Assembly: GCF_006491595.2 (NCBI RefSeq)
Contig: NZ_VEVQ02000006.1
Coordinates: 1 to 64,000 of the forward strand
Origin: Flavobacterium jejuense
Lineage (GTDB): Bacteria > Bacteroidota > Bacteroidia > Flavobacteriales > Flavobacteriaceae
Length of the DNA stretch: 64,000 nt
Direction of reading: 5' to 3'
Position 1 is the first letter of the stretch. The number at the start of each line of letters is the position of its first letter. The notes beneath the pieces are model-generated. The model made no database searches and had not been told where the DNA came from. It worked only from the letters and a program-made list of their open reading frames with translations. The translations under genes were made by a program, and so were the position numbers. Below are positions 45,666-56,041 of the stretch, piece after piece.

Positions 45666-47147
45666 TTAGTTGACATCCCAAAAAAGTTTAGTTGTCAATA
45701 AATCACCACCTATTGCGGCAGAAGCTGCATTATAGTTTGTTGGATTTAAAGTTTGTTCTCTAATAGGGAAAGCCATTCTAACAGGAACTAACCCATTTGC
45801 AGCAGCAGCAGCATTAGCAGGTGCTGTAAGTGTTGGATAATCAAGTCTTCTGTATGAAGTCCATGCTTCAAAGCCTCTATTGTAAAGTCCAATCCATGCT
45901 TGTTCTCCAATTTTTTGTTGCCAAGTTCCAGTTGCAGTTGCATAATCAACTGATGGTTGAGCTAAATACGTTGCTATATCTGCAGAATCAACACCCCAAT
46001 CTTCCATAGAGGCAGTTATGGCGTTTGTATAGTGCACAGATGCTGTACCTGCAGATGCAATTCCACTTTCTGCAGCTTCGGCTAATAAAAATTCAATCTC
46101 AGCATAGTCTAATAACGTACCACTAAAGTCTGGTTCTTGAATAACATCTCCTATATGGGTTTTTGATGAAAAACTATTTGAGTTTCCTACAATACCACCA
46201 TTTACATTGTTATCTGTGTAAATTGGTCTTCTAGGGTCATTCAGGGCTATTAATTTATCCACAAAAGGTTTAGTAACGACAAAATCATGTCTTCCTGAAT
46301 TAATTAAATCAACATATAATTGATTTGTGTTAGGTAGATTAGCTTGATAAGGTAATTTACAGTTTTCAGAATTAGAACTTATAACACCATCAATGATTGC
46401 TGAATCAATTGTTTGTGTAGCTAAAGTATTGTCTAAATTCGAGGCCAATAAGTTGATGCCTATTTTAAGTTTTATACTATTGGCAAATTTTTTCCATAAC
46501 TCTAATTTTGCTGCAGAATCACCATCTGCTTGTGGGAATAATACATCTGCATCACCAAATGATTCGTAATTTGAATCAATATTTGCTATAGCATCATTTA
46601 TTTTTGTAATTAAGCTACGGTAGACCTCTACACCGCTATCATATTTTGGTAAATAATTAGCATCACCTTTTAAAGCTTCTGTGTATGGGATATTTCCATA
46701 AGTATCAACTAATACTTGATAGATATATGACATTAGTATATCTATTTGGGCTAATTTATTTTTTTTAATTGCAGTTTTTTCTGTAAAAGATAAATCTCCA
46801 TTTGCTATAATTTCTGACTCTGTATAAATTTTAGCCTTATTTAAGTCAGCTAAAGCTCCTGCATATAAAGCATTCCAGTGATTGTCTGAAATTTTTCTAG
46901 TTACAAAATCATAGTTAGATTCATCAGTATAGGTTGTTTCTGTCCAATATTGAGTTATCAATCTAAATACATTTCGATTTACATTTGTATTGGTCATTTG
47001 ATCTGTTAAGCTTCTTTCTGCCGTTGTAAAAAGGGAGCTAGCAGGAACTATTGACGGGTTTTTTTCATCTATGTTAAGGGATGATAAATCATCTGAGCAT
47101 GAAAATAAAACCAATGAAATTCCTATTATATAAAATATTTTTTTCAT
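45666..47147 (-). CDS. SusD/RagB-type lipoprotein, locus 2
   Basis: The 493-residue protein has a lipoprotein signal (YIIGISLVLFSCSDDLSS). Family segments include YWTETTYTDESNYDF, TKINDAIANIDSN and LLDYAEIEFLLAEAAESG. It ends TKLFWDVN, as in locus 1. With its SusC, 6 nt upstream, it makes a second uptake complex. The binding residues are not alignable by eye, so the ligand cannot be named. Confidence 0.93.
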   Translation of the reverse strand: MKKIFYIIGISLVLFSCSDDLSSLNIDEKNPSIVPASSLFTTAERSLTDQMTNTNVNRNVFRLITQYWTETTYTDESNYDFVTRKISDNHWNALYAGALADLNKAKIYTESEIIANGDLSFTEKTAIKKNKLAQIDILMSYIYQVLVDTYGNIPYTEALKGDANYLPKYDSGVEVYRSLITKINDAIANIDSNYESFGDADVLFPQADGDSAAKLELWKKFANSIKLKIGINLLASNLDNTLATQTIDSAIIDGVISSNSENCKLPYQANLPNTNQLYVDLINSGRHDFVVTKPFVDKLIALNDPRRPIYTDNNVNGGIVGNSNSFSSKTHIGDVIQEPDFSGTLLDYAEIEFLLAEAAESGIASAGTASVHYTNAITASMEDWGVDSADIATYLAQPSVDYATATGTWQQKIGEQAWIGLYNRGFEAWTSYRRLDYPTLTAPANAAAAANGLVPVRMAFPIREQTLNPTNYNAASAAIGGDLLTTKLFWDVN

Positions 47148-47153
47148 AGTTGA

Positions 47154-50100
47154 TTAGAATTTAAAAGTTATGTTTAGGCCTATATCTCTTGTTGTAGGTA
47201 ATGAACCTACTGAGTAACCTCTTGATAAATTACCAGATGATAAGCCACTTTCTGGATCCGCATACGGTAGGTTTTTGTGAATAATCCATAGATTAGTACC
47301 TACTAAACTACATTTCAAATCTTTAATGAATGTGTTTTCAAAATATTTTTTTGGAAAACTATATGAAATTGAAGCTTCACGTAATTTTACAAATGATGCA
47401 TCATAAATGAATGATTTATTAGGTTCTCTTCTGTATCCATAATTATTCCCATAGAACTCAGGAGAAATTGTAGCAACTGTGTTTGGGCTTCCGTCAGGTG
47501 CAACACCTTGATGAATAACTCCAGTAGTTCTTATGTCTCCTTCAGCTGTTTCTGCATACAATCCTGTAGCTAAACCATATGCCATGTCTAAAGAGAAAAT
47601 ATCTCCACCTTTTTGCATATCAATCAAAAATCCAAGAGAAATGTTTTTATAGGTGATTTTGTTTCTTAATCCACCTATCCAATCTGGAGTTATATTTCCA
47701 ATTGTATTATCAGATGTAGTTGTCGCTAAATACCTTCCTGTACTTTGGTCAATAACTGGTTGTCCATTAACATAAATATAATCTGTACCTTTTATGGTCC
47801 CATATGGTTCACCAGGAGTTGCATTTATTGTAATACCTTGCTGGAAAGAACCTAATTGTAGGTTTTCTAAGCCACCAGGTAAAGAAATAACTTCACTTTT
47901 GTTTTTTGACCAGTTTACAATTATATCCCATTGAAAATCTTCAGTCTTTATAGGTGTTCCGGTTAACTGTAATTCAATACCTTTGTTTTGAATTTCTCCA
48001 CCATTTACAACTGCATTAGTAACGCTAGAAGCAGATGAAACTGCACCAGAAACAATTTGATCAATCGAGTTTGTTACATAATAACTTGCATCAATTCCAA
48101 AACGTCTATTAAACATACTCGCTTCAATACCTATTTCGAAAGATTTTGTTCTTTCGGGTTTTAAGTTAGGGTTTTTGTTAACATTTGGTAGAGTGAATGA
48201 CGGTTGTCCATGAAAGTTTGTGTTTCTTTGGAATGTGTTGATTAAGCTTAATGGAGGTGCATCATTTCCTACTTCAGCATAATTAGCTCTTATCTTTCCA
48301 AAGTTAAGCCATTCTTGGTTTGCTAAATTTGAGAATACTAAAGATCCAGATACAGCAGGGTAATAGTATGAATTGTCACCTTTAGGTAGTGTTGATGAAG
48401 CATCTCTTCTGATTGAGGCATCAACGAAGTAGGTGTCTTTAAATCCTATAGATCCTTGTGCATAAAGGCCATTTACTCCCCATGTATATTTTGTTTGTAC
48501 AGGGAAAGGTAATTCAAATCGTGAATTAGAAAGAGCATAAAGTTCTGGTACAACAAGACCACCAATTGTAGAAGCTAAAACATTGTCTACATATTGTCTT
48601 CTTACATTTGATCCTATAACTCCAGTTAAACTTATTTCTGAATCAAATTTTTTGTTAAAATTTAACATCATGTCATAATTTAACTCTTTGAAACTTCTAT
48701 CGTATCTTTGGTACCCTGAACCTTCGTCTACTGGGGATAAACCAAACGTCGAGGCTATAGAGCCAATAGCTCTTCTTTCTTCTTGTAATTCTTTGTATGT
48801 GTCCATGGAGATTCTACCCATAGCTGATAACCAACTATTAATCTCATAATTCAATGAAGCATATCCTAATAATCTGTTTCTGCTATCAGAAGAGTAGTTT
48901 TTGTATCTTGTAAAGTATGGATTGTCCCAAAAGATTGGTTTTAGACCACTTGGGTCTGATACATCTGACCAATTCCAAGTTATGTTTTGACCACCAGAAT
49001 TGTTATAAACTTGTTCTAGTTCTTTAACGTCAACATTAGTTTGCCACCATTGTCTGAAATTTGTCATGACGTTGTCATTGTAACCTGTAGAGTTTCTACC
49101 AGTAGTGTTTTGTAATGTGACAGCAGCATATGAATTGAAAGTTAGCTTGTCTGTGATTTTTTGACTGAATTTAGTACTTAATTGATTTTTTTTCAACTTA
49201 CTATTAGGTAAAATCCCAGTTTGGTCAAAATTTGTTAATGAAAACAATAAATTTGATTTATCTGTCGAATTTTGAATACTTATACTGTTATTTGTAGTTA
49301 CAGATTTATTAAAAAAAGATACTGGACCATTTTTTGCACTTTGCCATGGAGTAGCTTGGTTGAAATTATCAGAGTATGGAGTGAAAGCATTCCATTGATA
49401 AACTAACTGATTGTCAAATGCAGCTCCATATGAAGCATCTTCATAAGTTGGCACGACTAAATCATCTGTGGAGTCTCCATTTACATCAAAATAATCAAAA
49501 TACCCAGTTGGATCTCCGTAATATGGGCCATACCCAGCTCCATATTTATCCTGGTATGTTGGGAATGTTGATTTGTCAACAGTTCCTACATTTAGACTTG
49601 AAGAAACTGTTACTCCAAATCCTTTTCCTGATTTCCCTTTTTTTGTAGTAACCATTACTACTCCATTTGCAGCTCTAGAACCATATAAAGCAGTCGCGGC
49701 AGCTCCTTTCAATATATTAATGGATTCAATGTCTTCTTGATTAATGTCAGAAGCAGTATTTCCGTAGTCATATCCGCTACCAGCTTGTTGTTGACCAGTT
49801 GTGTTTGAATTAGAATTGTCTACTGGAACACCATCTATAACCCAAAGCGCTTGATTGTTTCCTGTTAGGGATTTGTTTCCACGAATAACAACATTTGTAG
49901 AACCTCCCATGTTGTTGTTTCTCCTGATTTCTACACCTGCGGCTTTTCCAGATAATAGATTGGTTACGTTTCCTGTTGCTGATCCTCCATTTAAATCATC
50001 ACCATTTATTTGTTGAGTTGCATATCCAAGAGATTTTTTTTCTCTTTTAATGCCTTGTGCGGTTACAACTACTCCTTCTAGAGTAGTTACATCTTCTTGC

Positions 50101-50381
50101 ATTGTAACTTTTAAAGTTGTTGAATTAACAATAACTTCTTGAGTCTTCATGCTGACATAACTGAAAACAAGTATTGAGCCTTGTTTTACTTCAATTTTAA
50201 AATTACCATCAAAATCGGTTTGTGTGCCGTTACTTGTGCTTTTCTCTTGAATAGCTACACTTGGTAACGGAAGTCCGTTTTGATCTACAACTGTTCCAGA
50301 AACAGTTTTTACTTGAGCAAAAGTCATTTGCCCTAACATTACCACTAACACCGTTAGTAGTAGGTTAAATTTAGATCTCAT
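47154..50381 (-). CDS. SusC/RagA-type TonB-dependent receptor, locus 2
   Basis: The 1075-residue protein has a signal peptide (LTVLVVMLGQMTFAQ), a carboxypeptidase-D-like domain (VSGTVVDQNGLPLPSVAIQ), a plug (GVVVTAQGIKREKKS, INILKGAAATALYGSRAANG) and a barrel ending NITFKF. It shares layout with locus 1 but the barrel differs, so it probably transports another substrate. The gene starts ATGAGATC like the first copy (ATGAGATG), after the same CTAATTCAAA leader motif. Confidence 0.95.
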   Translation of the reverse strand: MRSKFNLLLTVLVVMLGQMTFAQVKTVSGTVVDQNGLPLPSVAIQEKSTSNGTQTDFDGNFKIEVKQGSILVFSYVSMKTQEVIVNSTTLKVTMQEDVTTLEGVVVTAQGIKREKKSLGYATQQINGDDLNGGSATGNVTNLLSGKAAGVEIRRNNNMGGSTNVVIRGNKSLTGNNQALWVIDGVPVDNSNSNTTGQQQAGSGYDYGNTASDINQEDIESINILKGAAATALYGSRAANGVVMVTTKKGKSGKGFGVTVSSSLNVGTVDKSTFPTYQDKYGAGYGPYYGDPTGYFDYFDVNGDSTDDLVVPTYEDASYGAAFDNQLVYQWNAFTPYSDNFNQATPWQSAKNGPVSFFNKSVTTNNSISIQNSTDKSNLLFSLTNFDQTGILPNSKLKKNQLSTKFSQKITDKLTFNSYAAVTLQNTTGRNSTGYNDNVMTNFRQWWQTNVDVKELEQVYNNSGGQNITWNWSDVSDPSGLKPIFWDNPYFTRYKNYSSDSRNRLLGYASLNYEINSWLSAMGRISMDTYKELQEERRAIGSIASTFGLSPVDEGSGYQRYDRSFKELNYDMMLNFNKKFDSEISLTGVIGSNVRRQYVDNVLASTIGGLVVPELYALSNSRFELPFPVQTKYTWGVNGLYAQGSIGFKDTYFVDASIRRDASSTLPKGDNSYYYPAVSGSLVFSNLANQEWLNFGKIRANYAEVGNDAPPLSLINTFQRNTNFHGQPSFTLPNVNKNPNLKPERTKSFEIGIEASMFNRRFGIDASYYVTNSIDQIVSGAVSSASSVTNAVVNGGEIQNKGIELQLTGTPIKTEDFQWDIIVNWSKNKSEVISLPGGLENLQLGSFQQGITINATPGEPYGTIKGTDYIYVNGQPVIDQSTGRYLATTTSDNTIGNITPDWIGGLRNKITYKNISLGFLIDMQKGGDIFSLDMAYGLATGLYAETAEGDIRTTGVIHQGVAPDGSPNTVATISPEFYGNNYGYRREPNKSFIYDASFVKLREASISYSFPKKYFENTFIKDLKCSLVGTNLWIIHKNLPYADPESGLSSGNLSRGYSVGSLPTTRDIGLNITFKF

Positions 50382-50476
50382 ATTTGTTTGTTTGAATTAG
50401 TTGACCAAAATTCACAAAAAAAAGTTTGTTATCCTAATATTATTTAATATTTTTTTAACATTTAACACTGAAAGTC

Positions 50477-52138
50477 TTAAAACTTTGTTTTAAAACTAAT
50501 TTGTATAATTGAGTTTGATAATTTAATGTTTTGTTTTTCAGTTGATCCATTTGAGTAGACAAAGTGTAAAAGGCCATTGTTGGTTAATAATTCAAACCCT
50601 ATTCCTAAACCTAGTAATTTGTTTTTTGACTCTGTAGTTTTGTCTTCATAATATGCATAATCTAATATAGAGTGTATGGAAAGGTTTGGTGTAATAATAT
50701 ATCGATATTCTGTTATTAATGATGTAAGTAAATTTGTTTGTAGTGAGTTTTCTCTGAAACCTCTTATTGAGTTTATGCCGCCAAATCTATATAATTCGTT
50801 TGTTAGGTAATTTTTACTATTAAGATAAAAAGTTTGATTTTTTAATAAGATGTTGTTTTTGTTGTTTAAAGTAATCAAATGACTTAATTCTAGTTTACTG
50901 AAAAACTGGTTGTTTTTTTTTAGGTTGCTGTTTCTTGTTCCGGCTCCAATAGTGATTTGTAAATTTGTTTTGTCTGGAAATAGGTAGTTTGTGTTGTTGT
51001 TTTTTTTATACTCGTGAGTAATTGTGTAAAATTGATTTTTGAAATTTGTTAGGTTCTGGTTATTTGTGTTTTGGATATCAACTGAGGTTGTGTTTTGAAA
51101 GCCTATGTAAGTTTTTTGGTTAAAAGAAAAATAATAACCTAGATTTAAACTTATTTGTGTGTTTTGAAAAGTGCTGTCTTGTTTGAAAATATTTAATTCA
51201 GATTTTATACCTAACGGTGTTTTGAAGATATAGGGTTGTTCTGTGTTTAAATTGAATAGGGTTTGTTGATTTCCGTCATTCTTCCAGAAGATTTTGAATT
51301 TTTCCCCAGAGTTAAAGATGTTGATTAATAATAAGTCAAGGTATCCATTAAAAACTAGTTTTTGATTTTTATCATTTGAAAAGCCAATGTATCCATCAAA
51401 TTTATTGGGTTTAGACTTGTTTATGTATGCAAAAATATTTGTTTTATTTTCTGTGAATAATATTTCTGGATATTTTAATTGTGTTATAAATGTTAGACTG
51501 TTTAGGTCATTATAGATTTTTGAAACAAAATTTTGATTAAAAACTCTATTTTTAATTTTCTGTTCAAGTTGATGTTTTATGTTTTTTGGAAATTTATCGT
51601 AGCCTAGTAATATAAGGGCATCTGTTTTTCTTTGAGAATTTAATTGTATGTCTAAGTTAGAGTAGAGTGTATTTTTCTTTTTCTCTTGATTTGTTAATTT
51701 TAATTTTGCTAACGAGTAGCCTTTTTTTTCCAGTGTCTGTAATTTGTTTAATATCCATTTTTCAGTTTCTTCAAAAGGAATTGTTAGGGTGTCTGTGTTT
51801 ATGGCTAATATTGTTTTCTTTTCTGCGGTGAGATTATTAGTGATTATTCTGGTCTTTGTTGTTTTATTTCCTATGTTATAGGTGTAGTTAAAAGAGCTGT
51901 CGTTTGTCTTTTTTTGGTCTTTTAGAATTGATTCTAAAAAGCCAGCTTTATTTAAAATGGAGTCAAATTTTTTAATCTGATTTATTATAGAAGCAACATT
52001 CTTATGTTTTTTGATATAAGTAATACTGTCAATTGTTTCTTTGTCTTTTGCTGAAATTCCATCTATAATAAGATTGAATTGTTGGCCTTGTGAGAAAAGA
52101 CAACTTATTAGACATAATATAATGTAGTTTTTTTTCAT
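50477..52138 (-). CDS. Omp85-superfamily outer-membrane protein
   Basis: The 553-residue protein has a signal peptide (about 1-18, SCLFSQGQ), an N-terminal part with POTRA-like segments (ILNKLQTLEKKGYSLAKLKL) and a 16-strand-type C-terminal barrel. The hallmark GGINSIRGF lies near 452-460, and the chain ends QISFKTKF. Family members insert or secrete proteins across the outer membrane. It is 95 nt upstream of SusC locus 2 on the same strand and has no terminator after it, so both might be one transcript. Confidence 0.82.
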   Translation of the reverse strand: MKKNYIILCLISCLFSQGQQFNLIIDGISAKDKETIDSITYIKKHKNVASIINQIKKFDSILNKAGFLESILKDQKKTNDSSFNYTYNIGNKTTKTRIITNNLTAEKKTILAINTDTLTIPFEETEKWILNKLQTLEKKGYSLAKLKLTNQEKKKNTLYSNLDIQLNSQRKTDALILLGYDKFPKNIKHQLEQKIKNRVFNQNFVSKIYNDLNSLTFITQLKYPEILFTENKTNIFAYINKSKPNKFDGYIGFSNDKNQKLVFNGYLDLLLINIFNSGEKFKIFWKNDGNQQTLFNLNTEQPYIFKTPLGIKSELNIFKQDSTFQNTQISLNLGYYFSFNQKTYIGFQNTTSVDIQNTNNQNLTNFKNQFYTITHEYKKNNNTNYLFPDKTNLQITIGAGTRNSNLKKNNQFFSKLELSHLITLNNKNNILLKNQTFYLNSKNYLTNELYRFGGINSIRGFRENSLQTNLLTSLITEYRYIITPNLSIHSILDYAYYEDKTTESKNKLLGLGIGFELLTNNGLLHFVYSNGSTEKQNIKLSNSIIQISFKTKF

Positions 52139-52336
52139 TGTTGTAAAGTAACGTAAAATTGTAAAATAAATTTTAAGTTAGAACGATTCATTAGTTGTTT
52201 TTTTGTGATCTATATTCCAGCTTCCTGCTATACTGAGATGTAGTTCTTATTAGGGGTATAATGTGTTTTGTTGTTTTTTTTGAGTTTGGAGTGGTGTTAA
52301 TAAAATTCTAATCAACTTGAAAATAAATAAATTAGA

Positions 52337-52367
52337 TTTGTTTTGTAAAAAATAATAATTACATTTG
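52337..52367 (+). promoter_or_regulatory. rpsL (str operon) promoter
   Basis: TTTG (52337-52340), 19 nt, TACATTTG (52360-52367), an exact consensus match. The -7 box is followed directly by CACCC and a hairpin. The rest of 52139-52336 shows no gene. Confidence 0.75.
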
Positions 52368-52371
52368 CACC

Positions 52372-52389
52372 CCCTAAATAGTGTTAGGG
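52372..52389 (+). promoter_or_regulatory. 5'-terminal hairpin of the rpsL leader
   Basis: CCCTAA (52372-52377), loop ATAGTG, TTAGGG (52384-52389), beginning about 4 nt after the -7 box. The stem would sit at the very 5' end of the mRNA. Confidence 0.55.
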
Positions 52390-52421
52390 AGTTAATTTAT
52401 AAGTAATTATTATAAACAATT

Positions 52422-52826
52422 ATGCCAACAATTCAACAATTAGTAAGAACTGGAAGAGCCAAAATAACTAAGAAGAGTAAATCGGCTGCTTTAGATTCTT
52501 GTCCTCAAAGAAGAGGGGTTTGTACGCGTGTTTATACTACAACGCCAAAAAAACCAAACTCGGCAATGCGTAAAGTTGCACGTGTTCGTTTAACAAATGG
52601 TAATGAAGTAAATGCTTACATCCCTGGAGAAGGACATAATCTACAAGAGCACTCGATAGTATTAGTTAGAGGTGGGAGAGTAAAAGATTTACCAGGTGTA
52701 CGTTACCACATCGTTCGTGGTGCATTAGATACAGCAGGTGTTGCAGGAAGAACACAACGTAGATCTAAGTATGGTGCAAAACGTCCAAAACCAGGACAAG
52801 CAGCTGCAGCTGGAAAGAAAAAGTAA
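52422..52826 (+). CDS. rpsL: 30S ribosomal protein S12
   Basis: The 134-residue protein is full length ([53 protein letters not shown]). The KKPNSAMRK and [11 protein letters not shown] motifs carry the usual lysines, so no streptomycin-resistance change is seen. It is the first gene of the str operon with rpsG and fusA. Confidence 0.98.
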   Translation: MPTIQQLVRTGRAKITKKSKSAALDSCPQRRGVCTRVYTTTPKKPNSAMRKVARVRLTNGNEVNAYIPGEGHNLQEHSIVLVRGGRVKDLPGVRYHIVRGALDTAGVAGRTQRRSKYGAKRPKPGQAAAAGKKK

Positions 52827-52851
52827 TTTAAAATCTTTTTAAAGTAAAGAC

Positions 52852-53328
52852 ATGAGAAAAAGACAGGCCAAAAAAAGACCTCTTTTACCAGATCCAAAAT
52901 TTAACGATCAGTTAGTAACACGTTTTGTAAACAACTTAATGTGGGATGGTAAAAAATCAACAGCTTTTAAAGTTTTTTATGATGCATTAGACATTGTAGA
53001 AACGAAAAAGCAAGATGCAGAAAAGACTGCTTTAGAAATTTGGAAAGATGCATTGACTAATGTGATGCCTCACGTAGAAGTTCGTTCGCGTAGAGTAGGT
53101 GGAGCTACTTTTCAAATTCCAATGCAAATTCGTCCAGATAGAAAAATTTCTTATTCAATGAAATGGATGATTCTTTATGCAAGAAGAAGAAATGAAAAAT
53201 CAATGGCTAACAAGTTGGCTTCTGAAATTTTAGCTGCTGCTAAAGAAGAAGGTGCTGCTGTTAAGAAAAGAATGGATACTCATAAAATGGCAGAAGCAAA
53301 CAAAGCTTTCTCTCACTTTAGATTTTAA
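52852..53328 (+). CDS. rpsG: 30S ribosomal protein S7
   Basis: The 158-residue protein is full length ([20 protein letters not shown], [18 protein letters not shown] region, [20 protein letters not shown]). S7 nucleates the 30S head by binding 16S rRNA. It starts 25 nt after rpsL and 17 nt before fusA, within the str operon. Confidence 0.98.
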   Translation: MRKRQAKKRPLLPDPKFNDQLVTRFVNNLMWDGKKSTAFKVFYDALDIVETKKQDAEKTALEIWKDALTNVMPHVEVRSRRVGGATFQIPMQIRPDRKISYSMKWMILYARRRNEKSMANKLASEILAAAKEEGAAVKKRMDTHKMAEANKAFSHFRF

Positions 53329-53345
53329 TTCATAAAATATTAGAA

Positions 53346-55502
53346 ATGGCTAGAGATTTAAAATATACAAGAAATATAGGAATTGCAGCTCATATTGATG
53401 CTGGTAAAACAACAACTACTGAGCGTGTATTGTTCTACACTGGAAAATCACACAAAATTGGAGAAGTGCATGATGGTGCTGCAACAATGGACTGGATGGC
53501 GCAAGAACAGGAAAGAGGTATTACTATTACTTCTGCTGCTACAACTTGTGAATGGAATTTTCCAACTCAACAAGGAAAAATTTTACCGGAATCTATACCT
53601 TATCATTTTAATATTATCGATACACCAGGTCACGTTGATTTTACAGTAGAGGTGAATCGTTCATTGCGTGTACTTGATGGGTTGGTTTTCTTGTTTAGTG
53701 CTGTTGATGGTGTTGAGCCACAATCAGAAACTAACTGGAGACTTGCTGATCAATATAGAGTGCCACGTATGGGATTTGTTAATAAAATGGATCGTCAAGG
53801 GTCTAATTTTTTAGCAGTATGTCAACAAGTGAAAGATATGTTGAAATCAAATGCAGTAGCTATTACTTTGCCAATTGGAGAAGAGAATGATTTCAGAGGA
53901 GTGGTGGATTTGGTTAAAAATCAAGCTATAGTATGGCATGATGAAACACAAGGTGCTACTTTTGATATTATTGATATTCCTGCTGATATGGTTGATGATG
54001 TAAAAGAATATCGTTCAATTCTTATTGAAGAAATCGCTACTTATGACGAGAATCTTTTAGATAAGTATATGGAAGATGAGAATTCTATTACCGAAGATGA
54101 AATAAATGCAGCTTTACGTGCAGCTACTATTGATATGGCTATTATTCCTATGATTGCAGGTTCTGCATTCAAAAATAAGGGAGTACAGTTTATGTTAGAT
54201 GCGGTTTGTAAGTATTTGCCTTCACCTATGGATAAAGAAGGTATTGAGGGAATTCATCCTGATGATATTGATTTATTAGAAGAAGATCAAAAGAAAATAT
54301 TACGTCGTCCTGATCCAAAAGAGCCATTTGCTGCTCTTGCATTTAAAATTGCTACTGATCCTTATGTGGGTCGTTTAGCTTTCTTTCGTGCTTATTCAGG
54401 GCGTTTAGATGCTGGATCTTATATTTTGAACACTCGTTCAGGAAATAAGGAGCGTATCTCTCGTATTTATCAAATGCATGCTAATAAACAAAATCCAATT
54501 GAATATATTGAAGCAGGAGATATTGGTGCTGCTGTAGGATTTAAAGATATCAAGACAGGAGATACTATGTGTGATGAAAAACATCCTATTATTCTTGAGT
54601 CAATGAAATTCCCTGATCCTGTAATTGGTATAGCTATTGAGCCTAAAACAAAGGCTGATGTTGATAAGATGGGTATGGCTTTGGCTAAATTAGCTGAAGA
54701 AGATCCTACATTTACAGTTAGAACTGATGAGGCTTCTGGTCAAACAATCATATCTGGAATGGGTGAGCTTCACTTAGATATACTTGTGGATCGTATGAAG
54801 CGTGAGTTTAAAGTAGAGGTGAATCAAGGTGAGCCTCAAGTAGAGTATAAAGAAGCGTTTACTAAAACAGCAACTCATAGAGAGGTTTATAAAAAACAAT
54901 CTGGAGGTCGTGGTAAATTTGGAGATATTGTATTTACTTTAGAGCCAGCTGATGATGTAGATGGTAAGCCAGCTTTTGGATTGCAATTTGTTAATGCTGT
55001 AAAAGGAGGAAATGTACCTAAGGAATATATTCCTGCTGTTGAAAAAGGTTTCCGTGAAGCTATGAAAACTGGTCCTTTAGCTGGATATGCAGTAGATAGT
55101 TTGAAAGTTACCCTTACTGATGGGTCTTTTCATCCTGTGGATTCTGATGCTCTTTCTTTTGAATTAGCAGCAAAATTAGGATACAAAGAAGTAGCAAAGG
55201 CTGCTGGAGCTGTTATTCTTGAGCCAATCATGAAAATCGAAGTTATTACTCCTGAGGAAAATATGGGTGATATTGTAGGTGATTTAAATCGTCGTAGAGG
55301 TCAAGTTAATGATATGGGTGATAGAAGTGGTGCTAAAACCATTAAAGCAGATGTTCCATTATCTGAGATGTTTGGTTATGTCACAACATTGAGAACATTA
55401 TCTTCTGGTAGAGCTACCTCTACAATGGAGTTTTCTCATTATGCTGAAACACCATCTAATATTTCGGAAGAGGTAATCAAAAAAGCAAAAGGTAACGCTT
55501 AA
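53346..55502 (+). CDS. fusA: Elongation factor G
   Basis: The 718-residue GTPase drives translocation on the ribosome. G-motifs are [37 protein letters not shown] and GSAFKNKG. Domain IV has [10 protein letters not shown] and the tip [11 protein letters not shown]. Length is that of canonical EF-G. tuf does not follow it, so EF-Tu is encoded elsewhere. Confidence 0.98.
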   Translation: MARDLKYTRNIGIAAHIDAGKTTTTERVLFYTGKSHKIGEVHDGAATMDWMAQEQERGITITSAATTCEWNFPTQQGKILPESIPYHFNIIDTPGHVDFTVEVNRSLRVLDGLVFLFSAVDGVEPQSETNWRLADQYRVPRMGFVNKMDRQGSNFLAVCQQVKDMLKSNAVAITLPIGEENDFRGVVDLVKNQAIVWHDETQGATFDIIDIPADMVDDVKEYRSILIEEIATYDENLLDKYMEDENSITEDEINAALRAATIDMAIIPMIAGSAFKNKGVQFMLDAVCKYLPSPMDKEGIEGIHPDDIDLLEEDQKKILRRPDPKEPFAALAFKIATDPYVGRLAFFRAYSGRLDAGSYILNTRSGNKERISRIYQMHANKQNPIEYIEAGDIGAAVGFKDIKTGDTMCDEKHPIILESMKFPDPVIGIAIEPKTKADVDKMGMALAKLAEEDPTFTVRTDEASGQTIISGMGELHLDILVDRMKREFKVEVNQGEPQVEYKEAFTKTATHREVYKKQSGGRGKFGDIVFTLEPADDVDGKPAFGLQFVNAVKGGNVPKEYIPAVEKGFREAMKTGPLAGYAVDSLKVTLTDGSFHPVDSDALSFELAAKLGYKEVAKAAGAVILEPIMKIEVITPEENMGDIVGDLNRRRGQVNDMGDRSGAKTIKADVPLSEMFGYVTTLRTLSSGRATSTMEFSHYAETPSNISEEVIKKAKGNA

Positions 55503-55513
55503 TTTTTAAGAAA

Positions 55514-55819
55514 ATGAGTCAAAAAATCAGAATAAAATTAAAATCATACGATCACAATTTAGTTGATAAATCAGCTGAAAAAATCGTAAAGACTGTAAAA
55601 AGTACAGGTGCTGTAGTTACTGGACCTATTCCATTGCCTACAAATAAAAAAATCTTTACTGTTTTACGTTCACCTCACGTGAATAAAAAGTCAAGAGAGC
55701 AGTTTGAGCTAAGTTCATATAAGAGATTATTGGATATTTATAGTTCGTCTTCTAAAACAATTGATGCTTTAATGAAGTTAGAATTACCTAGTGGAGTTGA
55801 AGTTGAAATAAAAGTTTAG
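55514..55819 (+). CDS. rpsJ: 30S ribosomal protein S10
   Basis: The 101-residue protein is full length ([40 protein letters not shown]). It follows fusA by 11 nt and ends at a terminator, so it belongs to the str operon here and not to the S10-type unit that starts with rplC. Confidence 0.97.
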   Translation: MSQKIRIKLKSYDHNLVDKSAEKIVKTVKSTGAVVTGPIPLPTNKKIFTVLRSPHVNKKSREQFELSSYKRLLDIYSSSSKTIDALMKLELPSGVEVEIKV

Positions 55820-55846
55820 GTAATCACTGCTAAAGCAGTATAAATA

Positions 55847-55880
55847 TAAAACCGTTAGTGTGAAAGCGCTACGGTTTTTT
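55847..55880 (+). terminator. Terminator after rpsJ
   Basis: AAACCGT...AGTG pairs with CGCT...ACGGTTT around a TGAAAG loop, followed by a T-run. It ends the str unit ahead of the rplC promoter. A smaller hairpin (ACTGCT/AGCAGT, about 55826-55839) precedes it. Confidence 0.82.
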
Positions 55881-55933
55881 TAATGAAGTGAAAATAGCCT
55901 TTTTTTAAATAAAAAATGAGGTAACTAATTATT

Positions 55934-55965
55934 TTTGCGAGAATTAAAAAATAATTATATATTTG
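55934..55965 (+). promoter_or_regulatory. rplC (S10/spc) promoter
   Basis: TTTG (55934-55937), 20 nt, TATATTTG (55958-55965), an exact consensus. As at rpsL it is followed by CACCC and a hairpin. Confidence 0.75.
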
Positions 55966-55968
55966 CAC

Positions 55969-55981
55969 CCTCAAAATGAGG
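55969..55981 (+). promoter_or_regulatory. 5'-terminal hairpin of the rplC leader
   Basis: CCTCA, loop AAA, TGAGG, starting 4 nt after the -7 box, in the same place as the rpsL hairpin but with a different sequence. Confidence 0.5.
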
Positions 55982-56041
55982 ATTGTGTACATGTATATAT
56001 GTATAGTATTAAAAATAGTTTAATTAATTAATTAGTTTTAT

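Noticed and set aside
38688-52138. Polysaccharide utilisation locus
   Set aside because: No carbohydrate-active enzyme or hybrid two-component regulator is present, so a sugar substrate is not supported.
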